NCBI GenBank assembly: GCA_024742655.1
Contig: JANSYB010000154.1
Location: 1-6,244, forward strand
From: Paracoccaceae bacterium
Lineage (GTDB): Bacteria; Pseudomonadota; Alphaproteobacteria; Rhodobacterales; Rhodobacteraceae
Reading direction: 5' to 3'
DNA: 6,244 nt
The translations under genes and the position numbers were made by a program. This document shows, in pieces, positions 1-6,055 of this stretch; position 1 is the stretch's first letter, and every line of letters begins with the position of its first letter. The notes below the pieces were generated by a model. It had not been told where the DNA came from. It made no database searches and saw only the letters and a list, made by a program, of their open reading frames with translations.

Positions 1-398
1 TGGGCATTCTGAAAACTTTTTCCCTGAGCGTAGTGTGCGGCCTTTCTTTCGCGCCGCCCGCCTCCAGCGAGCCGTGGCTTGTCACCGAGACAGCGATATG
101 CGCAGGGCGGCTTTCGGCAGAGTTGCAGCACAAGTGGCTGATCCAGGCCCGGGATGCCGACGAGACCCAAGCCGCCCGCGACGCGATGCTCTCGCGGCTC
201 GAGGCGCTGAAAGGGGCGCATGACGCGGCGTTGCTGGCGGTGCGTATCGAGGCGAAACATGCCCATGCGGCGCTGCTTCAACAGGCCAGTTTTTCCGGCA
301 ATGCGGCGCAGGCCCGATGGGCCGCGTCACAGGCCCGGCGCCAGGCTGCGACCTGCAAGCGCCTTGTCCAGGGGTATCTTGAGGCCAATGCATCCTGA
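1..398 (+). CDS. Small exported helical protein of unknown function (5' end clipped at the start codon)
   Basis: I do not recognise a named family. The first full codon is at base 3. Bases 1-2 are 'tg', so the preceding codon is NTG and is most simply an ATG whose A lies just outside the window, giving about 132 residues. The in-frame GTG at 33 is a poorer start because it would cut a good signal peptide in half. Residues 2-23 have one Lys, then a hydrophobic stretch, then Ala/Pro/Ser, with likely cleavage near residues 21-23. The mature part is alanine-rich and predicted by eye to be mostly helical. It has two cysteines (about residues 34 and 119) that could form a disulfide in the periplasm. 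A conserved-looking segment near residues 33-47 (CAGRLSAE, then HKWL) recalls small hypothetical secreted proteins of Rhodobacterales, from memory only. Residue 13 is also Cys, but the residues before it (LSVV) do not make a lipobox. It lies 343 nt upstream of urtA in the same direction. No functional link to urea uptake is shown. Confidence 0.7.
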   Translation, partial: GILKTFSLSVVCGLSFAPPASSEPWLVTETAICAGRLSAELQHKWLIQARDADETQAARDAMLSRLEALKGAHDAALLAVRIEAKHAHAALLQQASFSGNAAQARWAASQARRQAATCKRLVQGYLEANAS

Positions 399-421
399 CG
401 CGTTTCGCGAAACACTTCAGG
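394..421 (+). terminator. Interrupted palindrome over the stop codon of the upstream gene; possible terminator or operator
   Basis: A perfect 12-bp palindrome, GTTTCGCGAAAC, occupies 402-413. It is flanked symmetrically by CCTGA (394-398, containing the TGA stop) and TCAGG (417-421), so the whole dyad centres between 407 and 408. Two of the three flanking base pairs between the arms are mismatched. As RNA it could fold into a hairpin with a CGCG loop. No run of T follows, so it is not a standard intrinsic terminator. It could instead be a protein-binding site or mark a Rho-dependent end. Confidence 0.35.
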
Positions 422-585
422 CTGGCGTTGCGACGCTGAGTCCCCGGTCTCCAGCATCTGTTGCGATGAAATAAGTGGCGGAAGCGTCCGGGCTGTTTAA
501 AAAATAGGCCGCATGCACCAGTTGCGCCGCCTGAAACGCTGAAAATCATTTCGCACCTGCAGAAACGCGGCAGTCTTTCGCACAT

Positions 586-606
586 GCCGGCCTGACCCGA
601 ACCGGC
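586..606. repeat. Inverted repeat GCCGG-N11-CCGGC
   Basis: Five-base arms GCCGG (586-590) and CCGGC (602-606) are separated by 11 nt. It is short and GC-only, so chance is a real possibility. It is listed because it lies next to two stronger dyads upstream of urtA. Confidence 0.3.
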
Positions 607-613
607 TTGGGAC

Positions 614-653
614 GTGCAGTGGTGCTGGCCTTCACTCCAAATCACCACCGCAC
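614..653. promoter_or_regulatory. 11-bp inverted repeat upstream of urtA (candidate operator or leader hairpin)
   Basis: GTGCAGTGGTG (614-624) and CACCACCGCAC (643-653) are inverted copies that match at 10 of 11 positions, with an 18-nt spacer. The arm centres are 29 bp apart, a little under three DNA turns, so a dimeric or tetrameric regulator could bind both arms on nearly the same face. If transcribed, the arms could form a long-loop hairpin in the urtA leader. The arms carry GTGC/GCAC cores, which also occur in NtrC sites, but the orientation and spacing do not match the classical NtrC box. The binding protein is unknown. Confidence 0.4.
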
Positions 654-654
654 T

Positions 655-671
655 ACGCAACATGATTGCGT
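655..671. promoter_or_regulatory. Perfect 17-bp dyad ACGCAA-N5-TTGCGT (candidate operator)
   Basis: ACGCAA (655-660) and TTGCGT (666-671) are perfect inverted copies around CATGA. At the RNA level a T-G wobble and one more C-G pair (653/673) extend the stem. The arm length and odd spacer resemble a homodimeric helix-turn-helix operator. It directly abuts the 614-653 repeat and lies 71 nt upstream of the urtA start. A repressor site or a small 5'-UTR hairpin are both possible, and no T-run follows to make it a terminator. Confidence 0.4.
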
Positions 672-729
672 GGGGAGCAAGATGGGTGCCGAGGCTGCTC
701 TTGGCAAGGTTCTCTGCGCGACACTTACG

Positions 730-734
730 AAGGA
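730..734 (+). promoter_or_regulatory. Ribosome binding site of urtA
   Basis: AAGGA ends 7 nt before the ATG at 742. This fixes the urtA start at 742 rather than at the open-frame extension beginning at 607, and it places the signal peptide at the true N-terminus. Confidence 0.75.
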
Positions 735-741
735 CTACGCA

Positions 742-2025
742 ATGTCGACAAAGTTCCTGTCCGCGACGGCTTCTGCCGCGCTGTTCGCTTTCACCGTGCC
801 CGCGATGGCAGAGGTGTCATGCCCCATCAAGGTCGGGGTGCTGCACTCGCTCTCCGGCACGATGGCGATTTCCGAAACCACGCTCAAAGACACCATGGAG
901 ATGCTGATCGATCAGCAGAACGAAAATGGGGGTGTCATGGGCTGCGAACTGGAGGCGGTCGTGGTTGACCCGGCCTCCGACTGGCCGCTCTTCGCCGAAA
1001 AGGCCCGCGAGCTTCTCAGCGTCCACGAGGTGGACGTGATCTTTGGCAACTGGACCAGCGTGAGCCGCAAATCGGTGCTGCCGGTGATCGAGGAACTCAA
1101 CGGTCTGCTGTTCTACCCGGTCCAGTACGAGGGTGAGGAAAGCTCCAAGAACGTGTTTTACACCGGCGCCGCCCCGAACCAGCAGGCGATCCCGGCGACC
1201 GACTATTTCCTCGAGGAACTGGGCGTCGAGAAATTCGCGCTTCTGGGCACCGACTATGTCTACCCGCGCACCACGAACAACATTCTGGAAAGCTATCTCA
1301 AGGACAAGGGGATCGCCGAAGAGGATATCTTCGTGAACTACACCCCCTTCGGTCATTCCGACTGGTCCAAGATTGTCTCGGATGTTGTGGCCCTTGGTGC
1401 GGACGGCAAGAAGGTCGGGGTGATCTCAACCATCAACGGCGACGCCAACGTGGGCTTCTACAAGGAGTTGGCCGCGGCCGGCGTATCGGCCGACGACATC
1501 CCCGTCGTCGCCTTCTCGGTGGGTGAAGAGGAACTGTCGGGCCTCGACACCACGAACCTCGTCGGTCATCTGGCCGCATGGAACTATTTCCAGTCCGCCG
1601 ATACCGAGGCGAACGAGGCGTGGATCGCCGCATGGAAGGCCCGCATGGGCGAAGACCGCGTGACCAACGACCCGATGGAGGCGCATTACATCGGCTTCAA
1701 CATGTGGGTGAACGCCGTGGAACAGGCGGAATCGACCGAGGTGGATGCCGTGCGCGCGGCCATGTACGGGCAGGAATTCCCGAACCTGACAGGTGGCACG
1801 GCGGTCATGCTGCCCAACCATCACCTCGCCAAGCCCGTTCTGATAGGCGAGATCCAGGAAGACGGTCAGTTCGACATCATCAGCCAGACCGAGGAAGTGC
1901 CGGGCGACGCCTGGACGGATTTCCTGCCGGAATCCGCGGTGCTGGTCTCTGACTGGAAAGACCTCGAGTGCGGCATGTACAACACCGAGACCGAGACCTG
2001 CGTGCAGATCAAGTCCAACTACTGA
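742..2025 (+). CDS. urtA: Urea ABC transporter, periplasmic urea-binding protein UrtA
   Basis: UrtA binds urea in the periplasm and delivers it to the UrtBC channel. The product is 427 residues, the usual UrtA length. Residues 1-23 are a signal peptide (Lys4, a hydrophobic Ala/Phe-rich core, cleavage after AMA). The mature protein opens with the type I periplasmic-binding fold seen in the Leu/Ile/Val-binding protein group: CPIKVGVLHSLSGTMAISE at residues 27-45, then the UrtA-typical segments DPASDWPLFAEKARELL, FGNWTSVSRKSVLPV and LLFYPVQYEGEESSKN. FYTGAAPNQQ and MEAHYIGFNMWVNAV follow later. It has just four cysteines in the mature part, at 27, 68, 410 and 420, in positions that could form two disulfides. 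The protein is strongly acidic, as is common for secreted proteins of marine bacteria. The 70-nt gap to urtB contains a strong hairpin. FmdD-like short-chain amide binders are the main alternative; the five-gene urt order argues for urea. Confidence 0.96.
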   Translation: MSTKFLSATASAALFAFTVPAMAEVSCPIKVGVLHSLSGTMAISETTLKDTMEMLIDQQNENGGVMGCELEAVVVDPASDWPLFAEKARELLSVHEVDVIFGNWTSVSRKSVLPVIEELNGLLFYPVQYEGEESSKNVFYTGAAPNQQAIPATDYFLEELGVEKFALLGTDYVYPRTTNNILESYLKDKGIAEEDIFVNYTPFGHSDWSKIVSDVVALGADGKKVGVISTINGDANVGFYKELAAAGVSADDIPVVAFSVGEEELSGLDTTNLVGHLAAWNYFQSADTEANEAWIAAWKARMGEDRVTNDPMEAHYIGFNMWVNAVEQAESTEVDAVRAAMYGQEFPNLTGGTAVMLPNHHLAKPVLIGEIQEDGQFDIISQTEEVPGDAWTDFLPESAVLVSDWKDLECGMYNTETETCVQIKSNY

Positions 2026-2052
2026 TCCGGACCTGACTGCAGAACCAAATCA

Positions 2053-2078
2053 CCGGAGGGCGTTCGTGCGCCCTCCGG
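2053..2078 (+). promoter_or_regulatory. Perfect intercistronic hairpin between urtA and urtB
   Basis: CCGGAGGGCG (2053-2062) and CGCCCTCCGG (2069-2078) are perfectly complementary: a 10-bp, almost all-GC stem with a 6-nt TTCGTG loop. It begins 27 nt after the urtA stop and ends just before the urtB ribosome site. No T-run follows, so full intrinsic termination is unlikely. Hairpins in this place in other binding-protein-dependent transport operons (the malE-malF gap is the classic case) protect the upstream message from 3' decay or reduce downstream expression. That fits the need for excess UrtA. The role here is inferred. Confidence 0.75.
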
Positions 2079-2083
2079 CCAGC

Positions 2084-2087
2084 AGGA
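2084..2087 (+). promoter_or_regulatory. Ribosome binding site of urtB
   Basis: AGGA ends 8 nt before the ATG at 2096. It decides the urtB start, because the alternative upstream GTG (2066) lies inside the loop of the 2053-2078 hairpin and would add ten polar residues ahead of the signal peptide. Confidence 0.75.
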
Positions 2088-2095
2088 AACGCGGT

Positions 2096-4054
2096 ATGCT
2101 CAACTTTCTTCGCCTTTTGACGTTCGTGTTCGCCCTTGCGGTGCCGGCCTCGGCGCAGCAGGCCGATGCGCCGATCCAGAAGGTCCTTCAGGAACATGGG
2201 GATATCATCTCCAAGAGTTCCCGGCGCACGATCGGGCCGGCCATCGACGCGCTGGCCGACAGCGGCCTTCCGGCGGCGCGCGAGGTGCTGAACCGTTGGC
2301 AGGCCAAGCAGATGTGGCGGAACGAGGAAACCGGGCTGTTCGTGTTCGCCGAAGAGGTGGACCGCGACACGCTGCGCCTCTTCGACGTGGCCGACGGGAC
2401 GGAAATCGGAACAGCGCCCGATGACGGCTACGATCAGCTGAAACCCAACTCCGGAATTCGCGGCATGATCGGCGCGGCGCTGGTGCGGTTCCAGCTGACC
2501 GACCCCGACCCTGCCATGCGCCTGCAGGCGCTGGAGACCATCGCGCGTGACGCAGAGGCCGCGCATCTGCAGACATTGCGGCGCGCGATCGAAGCAGAAC
2601 AGGACCCGGAAATCGCCGCGGCGATGGACAGGCTCGAACGCTTGCTGACCATCCAGTTCGCCGAAGACGACGCCGAACGCATCACGGCCATCGAGAGTTT
2701 CGCCGGCGATCTTGGCGTGGATGTGCGCGCCACGCTCAACCCGCTGGTGCGCACCCGCCTTGAGACGGCCGATGCGGCACCCGATACCGATGACGTGGCC
2801 CGTGTGCTCAGCCCCGGAAGCGACGCGCTCCCCCGCGAGGACGCCTATGACCTGCTGGTCTCGGCCGACCTTGCCAAGCCGCGGATCAGTCGCGAAGACA
2901 AGCGCGCCGCACTGGTGGCCAACCTTGAAAACGGGGCGGTGGCCGGTGTGCAGGTGGCGACGCTGGATACCGAGACCGCGCGCGACATGGCCTATGCCGC
3001 GCTGGCCCGGCAGGGCAAGGTCGAGCCCGTCGCCACCGAGGCCGAGATCGACGCGACACTGGACAAGTTCGTTTTCTTCGAACGCTATATCGCGGCCCCG
3101 CCGGCCGTGGCGATGGCCGCCGCAAGTGCCCTCAAGAGCATCGAGAACAAGGTGGCTGTGAACCAGGGGCTGGATCTCGGGCTGGATGCGCTGTCGCTGG
3201 CCTCGATCTACTTTCTCGCGGCGATCGGGCTGGCCATCACCTTTGGCGTGATGCGGGTGATCAACATGGCGCATGGCGAATTCATCATGATGGGGGCCTA
3301 TACAGGCTATGTCGTCCAGCAGATCGTGCCGGATTACACCCTGTCGATCATCATCGCGCTGCCGCTTGCCTTTGTCGTGACCTTCGGCGCAGGCGTCGCG
3401 ATGGAACGGCTGGTGATCCGCTGGCTTTACCATCGCCCACTCGAGACGTTGCTGGCCACGTTCGGCATATCGATTGCGCTACAGCAGATCGCCAAGAACA
3501 TCTTCGGCACACAGGCCAGGCCGCTGACCTCGCCGGACTGGCTCGACGGGTCGCTTATCCTCAACGACATCGTCTCGATCAGTTACATCCGCATCGCGAT
3601 CTTCGTGCTTGCGCTGCTGTTCCTTGGTCTCATCCTGCTGGTGATGAACCGAACCCGGCTGGGGCTCGAGGTGCGCGCGGTGACGCAGAATCCGCGCATG
3701 GCGGCCTCGATGGGGATCAACCCCGACCGGATCAACATGCTGACCTTCGGGTTCGGATCGGGCATCGCGGGGATCGCAGGGGTGGCGATCGGGCTCTATG
3801 CCAAGGTCACCTCAGAGATGGGGGCGGACTACATCGTGCAGTCCTTCATGACCGTCGTGGTGGGCGGTGTGGGCAATATCTGGGGCACGCTGCTTGGTGC
3901 GACCTTGGTTGGCACGCTGCAAAAGGGGATCGAGTTCCTCAACCCGTCGAACACGCTGGCGGCGCAGACCTACATGATCCTGTTCATCATCCTCTTCATC
4001 CAGTTCCGGCCGCGGGGGATCATCGCCCTCAAGGGCCGCGCGGCGGAGGCTTGA
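2096..4054 (+). CDS. urtB: Urea ABC transporter permease UrtB with long periplasmic N-terminal domain
   Basis: UrtB is one of two membrane subunits of the urea transporter. From the ATG at 2096 the product has 652 residues, against roughly 290-300 for a minimal LivH-type permease. Residues 1-20 are a signal peptide (Arg6, hydrophobic core, cleavage after ASA). Residues ~21-345 form a soluble, charged, mostly helical domain with HEAT-like stretches such as DPDPAMRLQALETIA, presumably in the periplasm. Residues ~355-652 are the permease, with multiple membrane spans. GVMRVINMAHGEFIMMGAY at ~384-402 is a hallmark of the LivH/UrtB family. A cytoplasmic coupling segment at ~518-541 (NRTRLGLEVRAVTQNPRMAA then SMGI) is followed by a Gly/Ala-rich span, and FRPRG lies near the C-terminus. 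N-terminal extensions are known in proteobacterial UrtB, but their role is not, to my knowledge, established. The stop codon is one nucleotide from the urtC start, so translation is probably coupled. Confidence 0.95.
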   Translation: MLNFLRLLTFVFALAVPASAQQADAPIQKVLQEHGDIISKSSRRTIGPAIDALADSGLPAAREVLNRWQAKQMWRNEETGLFVFAEEVDRDTLRLFDVADGTEIGTAPDDGYDQLKPNSGIRGMIGAALVRFQLTDPDPAMRLQALETIARDAEAAHLQTLRRAIEAEQDPEIAAAMDRLERLLTIQFAEDDAERITAIESFAGDLGVDVRATLNPLVRTRLETADAAPDTDDVARVLSPGSDALPREDAYDLLVSADLAKPRISREDKRAALVANLENGAVAGVQVATLDTETARDMAYAALARQGKVEPVATEAEIDATLDKFVFFERYIAAPPAVAMAAASALKSIENKVAVNQGLDLGLDALSLASIYFLAAIGLAITFGVMRVINMAHGEFIMMGAYTGYVVQQIVPDYTLSIIIALPLAFVVTFGAGVAMERLVIRWLYHRPLETLLATFGISIALQQIAKNIFGTQARPLTSPDWLDGSLILNDIVSISYIRIAIFVLALLFLGLILLVMNRTRLGLEVRAVTQNPRMAASMGINPDRINMLTFGFGSGIAGIAGVAIGLYAKVTSEMGADYIVQSFMTVVVGGVGNIWGTLLGATLVGTLQKGIEFLNPSNTLAAQTYMILFIILFIQFRPRGIIALKGRAAEA

Positions 4055-4055
4055 G

Positions 4056-5318
4056 ATGAGCGAAACAAGCCTCACCAGCGGTCAGACCCGCACGCCGCTG
4101 GCACTGCGGTTTCCATCGGTCCTCGTTTTCCTCGCGATGCTGGCCCTGTTCACGCTCGGCGTGACGATCCTGTCCGAGGGTTTCGGGATCGGGGTCATCT
4201 CCACCAGCTTCGTCAAGACATTGGGCAAGACGCTTTGCCTGTGCCTGGTCGCACTGGCGATGGACCTTGTCTGGGGCTACTGCGGGATCCTGTCGCTGGG
4301 GCACATGGCGTTTTTCGGGCTTGGCGGCTACGCCATCGGGATGTGGCTGATGTACGAGCGCACAAGGCTGATCGTGGTCGACAGCCTCGCGGCTTCGGAG
4401 TTGCCACCCACGGCACAGGAAATCTCGGACGGGATCGCCACGCAGATCTTCGGCGTGGTGGGCGCATCGGAGTTTCCGCCGGTCTGGGCCTTTGCCCATT
4501 CCCTGCCCATTCAGTTGGCCTTCGTGGTGCTGATCCCGGGGCTTCTGGCTTTTGTCTTTGGCTGGCTGGCCTTCCGCAGCCGGGTGACGGGGGTGTACCT
4601 GTCGATCCTGACACAGGCGATGACGCTGGCCCTGTCGCTGTACCTGTTCCAGAATGACAGCGGGCTGCGCGGTAATAACGGCCTGTCGGGCCTGCAGAAC
4701 CTGCCGGGCCTCGACGCGGTGCCGCAGGCCACGGTCTCGCTGTGGTTCTTCTGGGGGTCGGCCTTCGCACTTGGGGCGGGCTACCTGCTGTGTGCCTGGA
4801 TCGTCTCGGGAAAATTCGGGTCCGTCATCCGCGCCATTCGCGACGACGAGGCGCGCGTGCGCTTCCTCGGCTACCCGGTCGAGGCGTTCAAGCTTTTCAT
4901 CTTTACGCTGACCGCCGTGATCGCGGGGATCGCGGGCGCGCTCTACTACCCTCAGGCGGGGATTATCAACCCGACCGAGATTGCGCCCATCGCCTCGATC
5001 TACCTTGCCGTCTGGGTGGCGATCGGCGGGCGCGGCCGGCTTTATGGCGCGGTGATCGGCGCGGCCTTCGTTTCACTGCTGTCGACATGGTTCACCGGCG
5101 GGCAGGCCCCCGACATCAATCTTGGTTTCTACACGATCCAGTGGGTGAACTGGTGGACCGTGCTGCTTGGCCTGTCCTTTGTGGCCGTCACACTGTTCGC
5201 GCCCAAAGGGATTGGTGGGCTTGTGGATATCATCGCGGACCGGACGTCGCCCAACCGCCATGGTGCTGACCTTGGCCCCGACCCCGGCGCCCTGCGCGAA
5301 AAGGAGGCCGACAAATGA
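4056..5318 (+). CDS. urtC: Urea ABC transporter permease UrtC
   Basis: UrtC is the second membrane subunit and pairs with UrtB (LivM-type permease). The product has 420 residues, within the usual UrtC range. The ATG at 4056 has GGAGG (4045-4049) six nucleotides upstream. A short polar N-terminus is followed by a span at ~20-40, then the family signature MDLVWGYCGILSLGHMAFFG (~69-88), which continues into LGGYAIGM. A ~50-residue polar loop (101-150) comes next, then spans around 152-172 and 228-250. The conserved cytoplasmic segment FGSVIRAIRDDEARVRFLGY (254-273), which should contact the ATPases, precedes the Gly/Ala-rich span IAGIAGALYY (289-298). AIGGRGRLYGAVIGA (322-336) is also typical. 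The last ~25 residues are a charged tail with no clear function. The ATGA at 5315-5318 is both the stop of urtC and the start of urtD. Confidence 0.95.
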   Translation: MSETSLTSGQTRTPLALRFPSVLVFLAMLALFTLGVTILSEGFGIGVISTSFVKTLGKTLCLCLVALAMDLVWGYCGILSLGHMAFFGLGGYAIGMWLMYERTRLIVVDSLAASELPPTAQEISDGIATQIFGVVGASEFPPVWAFAHSLPIQLAFVVLIPGLLAFVFGWLAFRSRVTGVYLSILTQAMTLALSLYLFQNDSGLRGNNGLSGLQNLPGLDAVPQATVSLWFFWGSAFALGAGYLLCAWIVSGKFGSVIRAIRDDEARVRFLGYPVEAFKLFIFTLTAVIAGIAGALYYPQAGIINPTEIAPIASIYLAVWVAIGGRGRLYGAVIGAAFVSLLSTWFTGGQAPDINLGFYTIQWVNWWTVLLGLSFVAVTLFAPKGIGGLVDIIADRTSPNRHGADLGPDPGALREKEADK

Positions 5319-6055
5319 GCACCCTTCTCGAAGTGTCGGGCGTGTCCGTTTCCTTTGACGGGTTCAAGGCGATCAACAACCTTTCGTTCCAGATCGGCGC
5401 GCAGGAGTTGCGCGCGGTGATCGGCCCCAACGGCGCGGGCAAGACGACATTCATGGACATCATCACCAGCAAGACCCGCCCCGACGAAGGCCGGATCAGC
5501 TATGGCGACAAGGGATTGTCTCTGCTGTCCATGTCCGAAAGCCGCATCGCGCAGGCCGGCATCGGGCGAAAGTTTCAACGCCCCACGGTGTTCGAGGACC
5601 AGTCAGTTGCCGACAACCTGATGATGGCGCTGAGAAAGGCGCGCGGCCCGCTCAGGGTGCTGATGTTCCGCCCCACGCCCGCCGACCATGACAGGATCGC
5701 CGAACTAGCCGGGGAAATCGGGTTGTCGGGCATGCTGCACCGCAAATCCGGAGAACTGAGCCACGGGCAGAAACAATGGCTGGAAATCGGGATGCTGCTG
5801 GCGCAGGAGCCGCGGCTTCTGCTGGTGGATGAACCGGCCGCCGGGATGACCCCGGCCGAGCGGGAGCACACCACCGATATCCTGCGCGAGGCGGCCAGGA
5901 CCCGCGCGGTGGTCGTGGTCGAACATGACATGGAATTCGTCCGCAGGCTGGGCTGCAAGGTGACCGTGCTGCACGAAGGCTCGGTCCTGGCCGAGGGCTC
6001 GATCGACCATGTGACGAAGAACGAAAAGGTGATCGATGTCTATCTCGGGCGATGA
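5315..6055 (+). CDS. urtD: Urea ABC transporter ATP-binding protein UrtD
   Basis: UrtD is one of two cytoplasmic ATPases that power urea import. All ABC motifs are intact in its 246 residues: Walker A GPNGAGKTT (37-45), Q-loop Gln88 within RKFQRP, signature LSHGQ (148-152), Walker B LLLVDEP (168-174) and switch His204 in VVEHDM. The region from 50 to 90, with TRPDEG and IGRKFQRPTVFE, is typical of the LivG/UrtD branch, as is the ending IDVYLGR. The start overlaps the urtC stop by four nucleotides and is preceded by a strong AAGGAGG (5301-5307). The 3' end overlaps urtE by 20 nt. LivG of branched-chain amino-acid transporters is the closest alternative, and gene order settles the choice. Confidence 0.95.
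   Translation: MSTLLEVSGVSVSFDGFKAINNLSFQIGAQELRAVIGPNGAGKTTFMDIITSKTRPDEGRISYGDKGLSLLSMSESRIAQAGIGRKFQRPTVFEDQSVADNLMMALRKARGPLRVLMFRPTPADHDRIAELAGEIGLSGMLHRKSGELSHGQKQWLEIGMLLAQEPRLLLVDEPAAGMTPAEREHTTDILREAARTRAVVVVEHDMEFVRRLGCKVTVLHEGSVLAEGSIDHVTKNEKVIDVYLGR

Larger units (their letters stand above)
399..741. other. Intergenic region upstream of urtA (343 nt, no convincing gene)
   Basis: No reading frame here has a good start, ribosome site and protein-like composition. The frame of urtA stays open upstream to 607, but that extension is basic and cysteine-containing and lies ahead of a clear signal peptide. The region holds an AT-rich tract, TTTAAAAAATA (496-506), unusual in this GC-rich sequence. 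It also has two copies of TTTCGCAC (549-556 and 576-583), three inverted repeats between 586 and 671 (listed separately), and the urtA ribosome site. The urtA promoter is expected here. I could not find a -35/-10 pair that I trust, and the best sigma-54-like match (602-618) is weak. Confidence 0.7.

Noticed and set aside
28..60. Lipoprotein signal at Cys13 of the upstream protein
   Set aside because: The residues before the cysteine (LSVV) do not fit the lipobox, which needs a small Gly/Ala/Ser at -1.
82..663. Minus-strand open frame opposite the upstream gene and intergenic region
   Set aside because: Low-complexity Arg/Pro/Ala-rich translation, no ribosome site or domain, and it overlaps the supported plus-strand exported protein.
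703..717. TTGGCA...TGC as a sigma-54 promoter or sigma-70 -35 box for urtA
   Set aside because: GG and GC are 11 nt apart instead of 10. As a -35 box it pairs with no good -10, and it would start transcription at the ribosome site.
607..741. Upstream extension of urtA starting at 607
   Set aside because: It would bury the signal peptide about 45 residues inside the protein, has atypical composition and no ribosome site. The ATG at 742 has a well-spaced AAGGA.
601..741. Guanidine (ykkC-type) riboswitch ahead of a urea transporter
   Set aside because: A GGGACG string at 609-614 prompted the thought, but the other conserved ykkC segments are not present.
2066..2095. GTG start for urtB at 2066
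   Set aside because: It lies in the loop of a strong hairpin and adds polar residues before a clear signal peptide. The ATG at 2096 has AGGA at good spacing.
2009..3433. Long minus-strand open frame (474 codons) opposite urtB
   Set aside because: His/Arg/Gly-rich translation with no recognisable domain, lying wholly opposite a well-supported gene. A typical high-GC antisense shadow.
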